Shown here piece by piece: positions 7,404 through 13,988 of a stretch of 53,424 nucleotides of DNA. Source of the stretch: UBA2231 sp964415175 (GTDB lineage Bacteria > Elusimicrobiota > Elusimicrobia > Elusimicrobiales > UBA9959); contig CAYPYG010000021.1 of assembly GCA_964415175.1 (NCBI GenBank), forward strand, positions 1 through 53,424, in the 5' to 3' direction. A model generated the notes under the pieces. It did no database searches, had not been told where the DNA came from, and saw only the letters and a program-made list of their open reading frames with translations. The translations under genes were made by a program, and so were the position numbers. The number at the start of each line of letters is the position of its first letter. Positions within the stretch are counted from its first letter, which is position 1.

Positions 7404-7729
7404 TTTCGGGGGCAGGGGAAACGGACGAAAGGTGTTCTGCATCCTATAACGGCAAAGATTGATGGGCGCGGGAAATAATTTTCTTCGTTGGCCGCTGGTG
7501 GCGCATAGCGCCTATTGCCGCACGGGCATGGCCCGGTACAGCCGCCGGGGGCGTTGATAAGAGCGGGCCTCCTTGGGAGCAGGTGCGAAGGCGCTTTAGT
7601 GCCGCCGCCCTGCGAACCGCCTACTTAGCGGCAAGGAGCAGTGCGGGGCCGCGCTTCGTGGCCACGCCTGCGACGACATCTCGCGGATAAGAGCGGGACT
7701 CCTTCGTTAAAACGGGGCAAAAGCGGTAT

Positions 7730-7922
7730 TTATAATGTTTCCTCGGGATGTTGCGCGAAGTAGGTTCGAATTTCATCCTGAAAACCCCGCCAAATTTCCT
7801 GCAAAGGAAATTTGGTGTCAGTAACATCCGCCAGCGTGCGCAACCCGCGCACTTTTTCCGACGGAAAACCAAATTTCAGAGTTATTTTCTTCCCGCCTAT
7901 GATCAAGAGCGAACCGAATTAT
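7730..7922 (-). pseudogene. 3' relic of a second serine recombinase
   Basis: Read on the minus strand, this segment encodes a C-terminus nearly identical to that of the intact recombinase at 8066: GSLLIIGGKKITLKFGFPS, then EKVRGLRTLADVTDTKFP and LQEIW, after which the two sequences part. The relic continues RGFQDEIRTYFAQHPEETL to a TAA at 7730. Upstream of about 7922 the similarity ends with a frame break, so no catalytic domain remains. The nucleotide match is the inverted repeat listed separately. It records an earlier recombinase copy in opposite orientation, probably from a previous integration at a related site. Just past the repeat the sequence GGTTCGAAT (7763-7771, plus strand) resembles a tRNA T-loop, but I cannot fold a tRNA from it. 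Confidence 0.65.
7790..7917. repeat. Left copy of 128-bp inverted repeat
   Basis: These 128 bp are the reverse complement of 9429-9556, with about 7 mismatches and no gaps by eye. The first 26 bases form a perfect hairpin, CCAAATTTCC (7790-7799) and GGAAATTTGG (7806-7815) around a 6-nt loop. The right copy is the coding end of the intact recombinase, so this copy is best read as a recombinase relic. A role as a recombination site is possible because the hairpin ends exactly at the integration junction on the right side. Confidence 0.85.
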
Positions 7923-8065
7923 TTTCCTTATGGCCGCCGGTGCGGCCGGCCCCGCGCTGCTGCGCCTGGCCGGCCTTACCCGCGGCGGAGAGCGGCGGAA
8001 TGGCACTTAATTCCGTCTTAGCCCCTGCTGGGGCAAAGCCGTAATTAAGAGCGGGGAGGCAAGGT

Positions 8066-9583
8066 ATGGAGAAACTTAATATGCGGTATTTCCTTTATGC
8101 AAGGAAGTCTACTGATGAGCCGGATAGGCAGATCCTGTCCATAGAGGCGCAGTTGGCGGAGCTCCGGGACTACGCCAGAAAGAACGGCCTCACCGTGGCG
8201 CGTGAGTTCATAGAAAGCAAAACCGCCAAGGAGCCGGGCCGCGAGATATTCAATGACATGGTGGCCCAGCTTGAGCAGGGCGCGGCCCACGGCATAATAG
8301 CCTGGCATCCGGACCGCCTCGCGAGGAATAGTATTGATGGGGGCCGCCTGATATACCTGGTGGACACCGGCAAGGTATTGGAGCTCAAGTTCCCTACCTT
8401 CTGGTTCGACCCCACACCGCAGGGTAAGTTCATGCTGTCCATCGCCTTCGGCCAGTCCAAGTATTATGTGGATAACCTGTCGGAAAACGTGCGGCGCGGT
8501 ATCAGGCAGAAGCTCCGCAACGGTGTCTGGCCCTCCTGGGCCCCTATGGGGTATCTAAATGACCTCGCCACGCATACCATCCACATAGACAAGGAGCGGG
8601 CGCCGCTTATCAGGAAAGCCTTTGAGCTGTACGCTACAGGCAACCACACGGTAAAGGAGCTCCGGGATATCGTAAACCGAGCGGGCCTGCGCGGGCGCAA
8701 GTTCAAAAAGGAGCTTTCGGTCTCCAATGTCCATTATATGCTCCGTAATCCTATTTATTACGGGGTTATGCGGTATTACGGAGAGGTCTACGAGGCCAAA
8801 CACAAGCCCATCATCACCAAGGCGCTCTTTGGTAAGTGCCAGGAGATGCTGGCCCGCAAGAGCAAGCCCAATCCTAAGGGCAGGACGCTTAAACCCTATG
8901 TGTACCGGGGGGCCTTCCGCTGCGCCTCCTGCGGCTGCTTCATCACCACCGAGACCCAGAAGGGCCATAACTACCTGCACTGCACCAAGCGCAAGCAACC
9001 CTGCGCCGAGCCCTTTGTAAGGGAAGAGGAGATCGACAGGCAGGTCCGCGACTTATTGAAAGGAGTTTCCTTACCCCCGGCCCTGGCCGCCGATGCCCTT
9101 AATAACATCAATAAGGAGGAATCAAAGGCGGCCCAGGCCGGGGAAGAGGCCGCCCAAAATCTGCGAGATAAGTTGGTTATCCTTACGGACCAATTGGGCC
9201 AGCTGCTGGACCTGGTACTGCAAGGCTCCATAACGCAGCCCGAGTATGTCCACAAGAAGGCCCAATTGGTCGAAGAGAAAATGGAAATTGAAAACAAACT
9301 CGCCGCTTTTGCGCGGCAGGGGGCAAATCGGTTCGAACCGCTTAAAAGGTTCTACGCGCTCTGCTCCGCCGTCGGAGAGTCCGCGGTCTCCGGGAATCCG
9401 GCCGAGAACCTGGAAAAATTGAAAATTATCGGTTCGAACTTGATTATAGGCGGGAAGAAAATAAATCTGAAATTTATTTTTCCGTCGGAAAAAGTGCGCG
9501 GGTTGCGCACGCTGGCGGATATTACTGACACCAAATTTCCTTTGCAGGAAATTTGGCGGCCCCTACGGGATTCGAACCCGTGA
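8066..9583 (+). CDS. Large serine recombinase / site-specific integrase
   Basis: A 505-residue large serine recombinase. The N-terminal resolvase domain starts with YARKSTDEPDRQ (nucleophile Ser15) and includes AWHPDRLARN, the conserved region with the active-site arginines. A recombinase domain follows (residues about 150-260). A zinc ribbon with CASCGCF and paired cysteines up to KQPC lies near residues 290-315, then a coiled-coil-rich region (about 350-430). Such enzymes integrate and excise genomic islands. The start ATG 8066 follows GAGGCAAGG; ATG 8081 is an alternative. The last residues, RPLRDSNP, are read from the antisense of the tRNA-Glu gene, so the native end was created by the integration junction. 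It is probably responsible for the defence island to its left. Its codon usage is GC-richer than the cargo genes, so cargo and recombinase may have different histories. Confidence 0.9.
   Translation: MEKLNMRYFLYARKSTDEPDRQILSIEAQLAELRDYARKNGLTVAREFIESKTAKEPGREIFNDMVAQLEQGAAHGIIAWHPDRLARNSIDGGRLIYLVDTGKVLELKFPTFWFDPTPQGKFMLSIAFGQSKYYVDNLSENVRRGIRQKLRNGVWPSWAPMGYLNDLATHTIHIDKERAPLIRKAFELYATGNHTVKELRDIVNRAGLRGRKFKKELSVSNVHYMLRNPIYYGVMRYYGEVYEAKHKPIITKALFGKCQEMLARKSKPNPKGRTLKPYVYRGAFRCASCGCFITTETQKGHNYLHCTKRKQPCAEPFVREEEIDRQVRDLLKGVSLPPALAADALNNINKEESKAAQAGEEAAQNLRDKLVILTDQLGQLLDLVLQGSITQPEYVHKKAQLVEEKMEIENKLAAFARQGANRFEPLKRFYALCSAVGESAVSGNPAENLEKLKIIGSNLIIGGKKINLKFIFPSEKVRGLRTLADITDTKFPLQEIWRPLRDSNP
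9429..9556. repeat. Right copy of 128-bp inverted repeat, ending at tRNA-Glu
   Basis: This is the inverted partner of 7790-7917. It encodes the recombinase C-terminus and ends in the perfect hairpin CCAAATTTCC (9531-9540) / GGAAATTTGG (9547-9556). The final TGG of the hairpin is the CCA of tRNA-Glu on the opposite strand, so the element end and the tRNA 3' terminus coincide. This marks the likely attachment junction. Confidence 0.85.
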
Positions 9584-9630
9584 TCTCTGCCTTGAGAGGG
9601 CAGCGTCCTAGGCCGCTAGACGAAGGGGCC
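9554..9630 (-). tRNA. tRNA-Glu (CUC)
   Basis: A cloverleaf can be drawn on the minus strand: acceptor GGCCCCT pairs with AGGGGCC, the anticodon stem CTGCC/GGCAG holds the loop CTCTCAA with anticodon CUC, the T-arm is CGGGTTCGAATCCCG, and the discriminator is G. A CCA follows at 9554-9556, and those three bases are also the end of the integrated element's terminal hairpin. The neighbouring tRNA-Thr has no encoded CCA, so here CCA may have come with the element. It is the second gene of a tRNA-Thr/tRNA-Glu unit with a 26-bp spacer. Confidence 0.95.
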
Positions 9631-9656
9631 GTACTTCATGATTATACTAAATTCGC

Positions 9657-9728
9657 AGCCGGCGAGAGGAATCGAACCTCCAACCTACTGTTTACAAAAC
9701 AGTTGCTCTACCGTTGAGCTACGCCGGC
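9657..9728 (-). tRNA. tRNA-Thr (UGU)
   Basis: The minus-strand cloverleaf has acceptor GCCGGCG pairing with CGCCGGC, D-arm AGCTCAACGGTAGAGCA, anticodon stem ACTGT/ACAGT with loop TTTGTAA (anticodon UGU), T-loop TTCGATT, and discriminator U. CCA is not encoded. A TATAAT box on the minus strand at 9741-9746 would start transcription close to the 5' end, without a good -35. It is probably co-transcribed with tRNA-Glu. Confidence 0.95.
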
Positions 9729-9785
9729 GCCGCAGACGCTATTATAGGACTTTTTTAAGGGGCTTGCCCTGCGCCCGGGCCGGCC

Positions 9786-10385
9786 TCAGTCTTTGGCGAA
9801 ATAGTCGGTCGTTTTCCTGAGGGGGGCGGTCCAGAGGTAGACCTTGCTCACCTTGCCGTCGTACTGCGGGACGGTGAGCTCGGCGTCGGGAGGGTAGCCT
9901 TCTATGCCGAAATCGTGGGAGACGACGCGGGCGCCGGGCCTGAGCCTGCCCAGCTGCGGCAGGAGCTTCACGTTTATCTCCGGCAGCAGGTAGAGCGCGA
10001 CCACCGAGGCGCTGGACAGGTCGACGGTGAAGATGTCGCGCTCCTCTATGGTCACAAGGTGGGAGACCTTCGCCTTCTCCGCGTTGAGCCTGGCTTCTTC
10101 GGCCATGAAAGGGTCCAGTTCGAAACCCCTGCCCCGCGCGCCGACGGTCCCGGCCGCGGTTATGAGTATGCGGCCGTCGCCGCAGCCGAGGTCGTAGACC
10201 GTGTCCGCCGCGGTCACGCGGGCGAGCCTGAGCATCTCCCGGACCACTTTATGCGGCGTGGGTACGAAATCGACGTCGGGCTCGCGCGCGGGACTGCCGG
10301 CGGCGACCGCGGCCGAGAGCGCCGCGGCGGCCAGGAGCGCTGCGGCCAGGACCTTGAGCTTGCGGGAGGGACCCATTCCATCCAT
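9786..10385 (-). CDS. Secreted class I SAM-dependent methyltransferase
   Basis: A 199-residue protein. It starts with a basic n-region and an alanine-rich hydrophobic stretch (SRKLKVLAAALLAAAALSAAVAAG), a clear Sec-type signal with likely cleavage near AAG-S. The mature part is a class I methyltransferase: TVYDLGCGDGRI is the SAM-binding motif I, FELDPFM carries the acidic residue of motif II, and VVALYLLPEINVKLLPQL lies in the motif IV region. The substrate is unknown. Export of a SAM-dependent enzyme is odd because SAM is cytoplasmic; the hydrophobic segment could instead be a membrane anchor with the domain outside. A TATAGT box lies at 10386-10391, right against the first ATG, so the ATG at 10376 (residue 4) may be the true start. 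Confidence 0.75.
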   Translation of the reverse strand: MDGMGPSRKLKVLAAALLAAAALSAAVAAGSPAREPDVDFVPTPHKVVREMLRLARVTAADTVYDLGCGDGRILITAAGTVGARGRGFELDPFMAEEARLNAEKAKVSHLVTIEERDIFTVDLSSASVVALYLLPEINVKLLPQLGRLRPGARVVSHDFGIEGYPPDAELTVPQYDGKVSKVYLWTAPLRKTTDYFAKD

Positions 10386-10439
10386 ACTATAATTTTTCGC
10401 CCCCGATTTCGTATGATATAGCCGGGCAGGGGCCCGCTT

Positions 10440-11066
10440 ATGCTCACCGACGACCTGAGGAAGATACTCGCGCGCGAGAATTCGGATGCCGGCGTGACGC
10501 TGGGCGAGGTCTTCTCGCGTATCGGCGACCGCGGTTTCGGCCTGCTGCTGCTGGTGCTCTCGCTGCCAAGCGCCCTGCCCGTGCCCGCTCCGGGTTACAG
10601 CACACCCTTCGGCATATTGCTCTTCATCCTGGCCCTTCAGATGATCTCCGGCCGCCGGACGCCCTGGCTGCCGGCCCGCGCGGCCGGCATGCGACTGAAG
10701 GGCAAATTCGTGGAGGGGATGCTTTCCTTTCTTGAGAAATTCTTCGGCAAAATTGAGTTCCTGATAAGACCGCGCCTGCGCTGGGTGGGCTCGCGCGGCG
10801 GGCTGGTCTTCCTGGGCCTGCTGGTGCTGATAATGGCGGGGCTGATGATACTGCCGATACCGCTGACCAATACGGCGCCGGCTTTCGTGATCTTCCTGAT
10901 AGGCACGGGGCTGAGCGAAGAGGACGGGCTGTTCTGTCTCTTTGCCGCGGTGCTGGGCGTGATGGCCACCGCCGTCTACTCTCTGGTGCTCTATCTCTTT
11001 TTCCGTTTCGGCATAGCCGGGCTCGACCAGATAACGGAGTGGCTCAGGGAGTTCGCGCGGGGCTGA
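10440..11066 (+). CDS. ExoD-like exopolysaccharide synthesis membrane protein
   Basis: A 208-residue integral membrane protein matching the ExoD family. Family features include VTLGEVFSRIGDRGFGLLLLVLSLPSALP near residues 18-46 with PVPAPGYSTPFGI following, then LQMISGRRTPWLP, a polar stretch with a helix EKFFGKIEFLIRPR, and two to three more membrane segments (FLGLLVLIMAGLMILPIPL, and a C-terminal one around AVLGVMATAVYSLVLYLFF). ExoD is linked to exopolysaccharide production in rhizobia, but its biochemical role is unclear. Its 3' end overlaps the convergent isoaspartyl methyltransferase gene by 23 bp. A TATGAT box near 10411-10416 could serve as -10. Confidence 0.8.
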   Translation: MLTDDLRKILARENSDAGVTLGEVFSRIGDRGFGLLLLVLSLPSALPVPAPGYSTPFGILLFILALQMISGRRTPWLPARAAGMRLKGKFVEGMLSFLEKFFGKIEFLIRPRLRWVGSRGGLVFLGLLVLIMAGLMILPIPLTNTAPAFVIFLIGTGLSEEDGLFCLFAAVLGVMATAVYSLVLYLFFRFGIAGLDQITEWLREFARG

Positions 11067-11796
11067 CGCCGGCGGCCGGCGTCTTTTTCTGGTCCCCGCC
11101 GGTCATCGGAACGAAGATCACCGGCAGCAGTTTCTCCTCTTTCAGCTTCCCTTTGACCTTGCGTATCCTTACCAGATACTGCGAACGTCCGCCTACGGGC
11201 GCCACCAGCCTGCCTCCTTCGGCCAGTTGGTCCAGCAGCGGCCGCGGCACCCGCGGCGGAGCGGCCGTCAGTATTATCGCGTCGAAAGGCGCCTCTTGCG
11301 GCCAGCCTTTGTAGCCGTCCGCGCAGCGGGTCCTGACGGTCCCGAACCCCAGCCGGTCGAGAACCGCGCGCGCGGCCCTTTCCAGCGGGCAGATTATCTC
11401 GATCGAGAACACCTTCGGCGTGAGCCTGGCCAGGACGGCGGCCTGGTAGCCGGAGCCGGTGCCTATCTCGAGGACCTTGTCGCCGGGTCTGAGCTCCAGC
11501 AACTCCGTCATGTAAGCGACGATATAGGGCTGGCTGATGGTCTGGCGGTGTCCGATCGGCAGCGGGTGGTCGCCGTGGGCGTCCTCCCAGTATTCCTCGT
11601 GGACGAACTCGTGGCGCGGAACCTCGCGCATGGCGGCCAGGACCCTCTTGTCCTTCACGCCGCGGGCCTCGATCTGCTCCTCCACCATCCGCGAGCGTTC
11701 CTCGGCGTAGGGAATGAACCCGTCCGGTTCCGCGGCAGCGGCCGGCCGCGCCGCCAGGGAGGCGGCGAGGACGAACAAAAGGCGGTATGCGGCCAT
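11044..11796 (-). CDS. pcm: Protein-L-isoaspartate O-methyltransferase, with signal peptide
   Basis: A 250-residue protein. The family signature is full: MVEEQIEARGVKDKRVLAAMREVPRHEFV, then PIGHRQTISQPYIVAYMTELL, SAM motif VLEIGTGSGYQAAVLA, and DAIILTAAPPRVP. The enzyme methylates isoaspartyl residues in aged proteins so that they revert to aspartate. The N-terminus MAAYRLLFVLAASLAARPAAAAEP is a signal peptide, so this copy should act in the periplasm, which some bacterial relatives also suggest. I chose ATG 11796 over the longer frame because GGGTGAAGGG precedes it and the family begins soon after. The C-terminal tail overlaps the 3' end of the convergent ExoD gene. Confidence 0.88.
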   Translation of the reverse strand: MAAYRLLFVLAASLAARPAAAAEPDGFIPYAEERSRMVEEQIEARGVKDKRVLAAMREVPRHEFVHEEYWEDAHGDHPLPIGHRQTISQPYIVAYMTELLELRPGDKVLEIGTGSGYQAAVLARLTPKVFSIEIICPLERAARAVLDRLGFGTVRTRCADGYKGWPQEAPFDAIILTAAPPRVPRPLLDQLAEGGRLVAPVGGRSQYLVRIRKVKGKLKEEKLLPVIFVPMTGGDQKKTPAAGVSPARTP

Positions 11797-11825
11797 CCCT
11801 TCACCCCGGAAAACAGGTCCCGCGT

Positions 11826-12722
11826 TCAGTAGTCCCAGGCTCCCCCGCCGCCGGAATTGTACGGCAGGTCGTAGAGGCTTATGTCGAAGCGGTATTCCCG
11901 CCCGCCCTTCCTGTAGACGAAACAGCCGTCCTTCTGCGCGCTTAAATTGAAGCCCGCTCCCCACCAGTGATGTCCCGGCACCGCGTGCACGGTGTTGGCC
12001 GCGCTTTCCGGGTTCTGGTGGACCGTCAGTCCGGCGTCCGCGGTTATGGGGCCGGAGATATTGCGGGTCTTGTGGCGGAAACGGACGCGCTCGTCGGCGA
12101 CCAGCTGGCCGTTCTCGAGCGTCTTCAGCTGCTCGGCGGTGTGGTAGAAGATCTTCAGCCGCGGGTCGGAGAACATGTCGCGGTAGAGGTCCGACATCCG
12201 GTCGACGGGATAGTCCGAATATTTTTCCGCCCAGAGCTTGTCGGGCACCAGTATGTGCGAATGCCCCATGTCGGGGAAGAAGACGGCGTCGATGTAGTCC
12301 AGCTCGAAGGCGCGCTCGATATGCCGCGCGACCGCCTTAACGAAACCGGTCCCTATCTCGAAGTCCCCGCCCCGGTCCGCGTCGTGGGGGAGCATGAGCC
12401 TGCCCCCGGCCGCGTCCCAGTAGGCGCGCCGGTCGAGCCGTTTGGGGGAGGCGTACATCTCCTCGGAACGGGCTTTCAGCTCCGGCAGCGAATAATCCCA
12501 GCGGAAATCGGACTGGAAGATCTTCTCCTCCCCGGCGGCGGGCGGGGCGCAGCGCGCGGCGATGGCCGGCGCTGAGTTGGGGCTCCCGTCGTCCGCGGAC
12601 GCCGGAACCGCTGCCGCCGCCGGCGGCGGAACGGCGGCCGTCCCGCCGAGCTGTTCGAGGGCGCCGGCGGCGAAGGCGGCGCCCGGCAGCGCCAGCGAAA
12701 AAAGGAAGAGGGGGATTCTCAT
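11826..12722 (-). CDS. Secreted protein of unknown function
   Basis: A 298-residue protein that I do not recognise. Residues 1-19 (MRIPLFLFSLALPGAAFAAG) are a signal peptide with cleavage after AFA. A low-complexity Ala/Pro linker follows, then a compact domain rich in aromatic residues, histidine and aspartate (for example DAVFFPDMGHSHILVPD, HQNPESAANTVHAVPGHHWWG), ending in a glycine-rich tail GGGGAWDY. The His/Asp density suggests a metal- or carbohydrate-binding extracytoplasmic protein, but that is only an impression. The ATG at 12722 sits exactly 6 nt after TATACT, as expected for a leaderless message. It is on the same strand as pcm, about 30 bp upstream of it, and may be co-transcribed. 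Confidence 0.7.
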   Translation of the reverse strand: MRIPLFLFSLALPGAAFAAGALEQLGGTAAVPPPAAAAVPASADDGSPNSAPAIAARCAPPAAGEEKIFQSDFRWDYSLPELKARSEEMYASPKRLDRRAYWDAAGGRLMLPHDADRGGDFEIGTGFVKAVARHIERAFELDYIDAVFFPDMGHSHILVPDKLWAEKYSDYPVDRMSDLYRDMFSDPRLKIFYHTAEQLKTLENGQLVADERVRFRHKTRNISGPITADAGLTVHQNPESAANTVHAVPGHHWWGAGFNLSAQKDGCFVYRKGGREYRFDISLYDLPYNSGGGGAWDY

Positions 12723-12728
12723 AGTGAT

Positions 12729-12734
12729 AGTATA
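12729..12734 (-). promoter_or_regulatory. -10 box placed for leaderless start of the 12722 gene
   Basis: TATACT on the minus strand is followed by ATCACT (6 nt) and the ATG at 12722, so RNA starting 7 nt after the box would begin at the A of the start codon. The same geometry is seen at six other genes in this window. Confidence 0.6.
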
Positions 12735-12803
12735 GACGCGCCGCCGTCCGTTTTCAAGGGCCTCTCCGCGCCTCATTTTGATAGAATAGCCGGGGGAGGT
12801 CCA

Positions 12804-13313
12804 ATGACTAAAAAGATCGCCATGTTCATAGCTTTCCAGGGTTTCCGAGACGAGGAATACATAGAGCCTAAGAAGATACTCGAGGCCGCCGGCATGAAGG
12901 TGGACACGGTTTCCACCGCGAAAGGCCAGGCGCAGGGCAAGTTCAGGCTGACCGCGCAGGTGGACAAAGTGGTGGACGAGGTGAACCCCGGGGACTACGA
13001 CGCGCTGGCGCTGGTCGGCGGCCCCGGCGCGCTGGAGCATCTCGACAACCGGAAGGTGCATGAACTTTTACGCGAGGCGATGGAAGCCGGCAAAGTCGTC
13101 GGCGCCATCTGCATCTCGCCGGTGGTGCTGGCGCACGCGGGCCTTCTCAAGGGCCGTCACGTCACCTGCTTCCCCGACGGCGCGCCGGAGCTGGAGAAGG
13201 GCGGGGCTAAATTCACCGGTTCGGAGCTGGAGATAGACGGGAAACTGATAACCGCCAGCGGTCCGGCGCCTGCCAGGAAGTACGGTCAGGCCCTCGTAGA
13301 GGCGCTGAAGTGA
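12804..13313 (+). CDS. DJ-1/PfpI-family protein
   Basis: A 169-residue protein of the DJ-1/PfpI superfamily. The nucleophile elbow is GAICISP with Cys103, and the conserved acidic residue is the Glu in RDEEY near residues 17-18; the central motif is DALALVGGPGALEHL, and GRHVTCFPDG follows. Members act as glyoxalases, deglycases, proteases or chaperones, and the exact activity cannot be told here. GGGGGAGG 4 nt before ATG 12804 is a strong ribosome-binding site, and TAGAAT at 12783-12788 is a candidate -10. The cytochrome b5/YHS gene follows 10 bp after the stop, so the two probably form an operon linked to redox or stress. Confidence 0.85.
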   Translation: MTKKIAMFIAFQGFRDEEYIEPKKILEAAGMKVDTVSTAKGQAQGKFRLTAQVDKVVDEVNPGDYDALALVGGPGALEHLDNRKVHELLREAMEAGKVVGAICISPVVLAHAGLLKGRHVTCFPDGAPELEKGGAKFTGSELEIDGKLITASGPAPARKYGQALVEALK

Positions 13314-13323
13314 GGAGAACGAA

Positions 13324-13986
13324 ATGAGAACGACGCTCGCTATGACGCTGGCGGTTTTCGTGGCCGCGGCCGCGCAGGCGGCCGACAAGAAAGCCCCGGA
13401 GAAGAAGGAGGAGGCCTGGAAGGACAGGGTCTTCACCGCCGAGGAGCTTAAGACGTTCGACGGCAGGAACGGCCGCCCGGTCTACGTGGCCGTGGACGGT
13501 ATCGTCTACGATCTCTCCCAGGTGAAATACTGGAAGGGCGGTTCGCACATGAACATGCACGAGGCCGGGGAGGACCACACCGAAGACATAAAGACCCGGG
13601 CCCCGAAACATATACACAAAGGCGGCGAGATCCTCAAGCGCTACCCCAGGGTCGGCGTGCTGGCGCCGGCGGAGAAGAAGGACGAGGCCCAGAAGCCCGT
13701 GGTGACCGTCCCAGAAGAGCGGGAGATCGGCCTGGAGAAGTTCTGCCCCGTCATGGAGCACGAGTTCGTCGTGGAGGCCAAAACCCCGGTCGTCGTCTAC
13801 AAAGGGGAGCGTTATTTCATGTGCTGCCCGGCCTGCCCGCCGCAGTTCGCCGAGGACCCGGAGAAATACGTCAACAATCCCAAGGTGCGCGCGGAGAAGA
13901 GGCGGGAGGCGCAGGCCAGGGAAAGGCTGGAGCGCGCCGCGAAGAAGAAAAAGGGTAAAAGCGGGAAGAAGAGCGGAAAAAATTAG
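13324..13986 (+). CDS. Secreted cytochrome b5-like / YHS two-domain protein
   Basis: A 220-residue protein. Residues 1-20 (MRTTLAMTLAVFVAAAAQAA) form a signal peptide. Residues about 37-115 resemble a cytochrome b5-like heme/steroid-binding domain: FTAEELKTFDGRNGRPVYVAVDGIVYDLS, with several histidines in SHMNMHEAGEDH and KHIHKGG. Residues about 135-180 form a YHS domain, a small metal-binding unit: FCPVMEHEFVVEAKTPVVVYKGERYFMCCPACPPQF, with FCP and CCPAC cysteines. The tail is a lysine-rich stretch. YHS domains bind copper or similar metals. A periplasmic heme- or metal-handling role is inferred. GAGGAGAACGAA precedes ATG 13324. It lies 10 bp after the PfpI-like gene and converges with aroA, whose stop is 2 bp away. 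Confidence 0.8.
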   Translation: MRTTLAMTLAVFVAAAAQAADKKAPEKKEEAWKDRVFTAEELKTFDGRNGRPVYVAVDGIVYDLSQVKYWKGGSHMNMHEAGEDHTEDIKTRAPKHIHKGGEILKRYPRVGVLAPAEKKDEAQKPVVTVPEEREIGLEKFCPVMEHEFVVEAKTPVVVYKGERYFMCCPACPPQFAEDPEKYVNNPKVRAEKRREAQARERLERAAKKKKGKSGKKSGKN

Positions 13987-13988
13987 AA

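Larger units (their letters stand above)
7404..8065. other. GC-rich degraded intergenic region
   Basis: This stretch of about 660 bp carries no intact gene I can support. It is GC-rich, unlike the AT-rich cargo to its left. It contains a recombinase 3' relic on the minus strand (7730-7922), the inverted repeat 7790-7917, and a near-exact 19-mer repeated at 7556-7574 and 7686-7704 (one mismatch). The 10-base core TAAGAGCGGG of that repeat recurs at 8046-8055, just before the recombinase ribosome-binding site. A short GC hairpin (GCCCC-TGCT-GGGGC) lies near 8022-8035. It looks like debris from earlier insertions. Confidence 0.6.

Noticed and set aside
7750..7790. tRNA-like T-loop (GGTTCGAAT) beside the left inverted repeat
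   Set aside because: The flanking bases do not pair as T-stem or acceptor stem, and no anticodon arm can be found; at most it is a decayed fragment.
9638..9820. Small open frame with ARGIEPPTYCL over the tRNA-Thr region
   Set aside because: This is the well-known false protein read from the antisense of a tRNA.
11797..13061. Longer starts for pcm and for the secreted 11826 protein
   Set aside because: The longer frames overlap neighbouring genes and would bury clear signal peptides in the middle of the protein.
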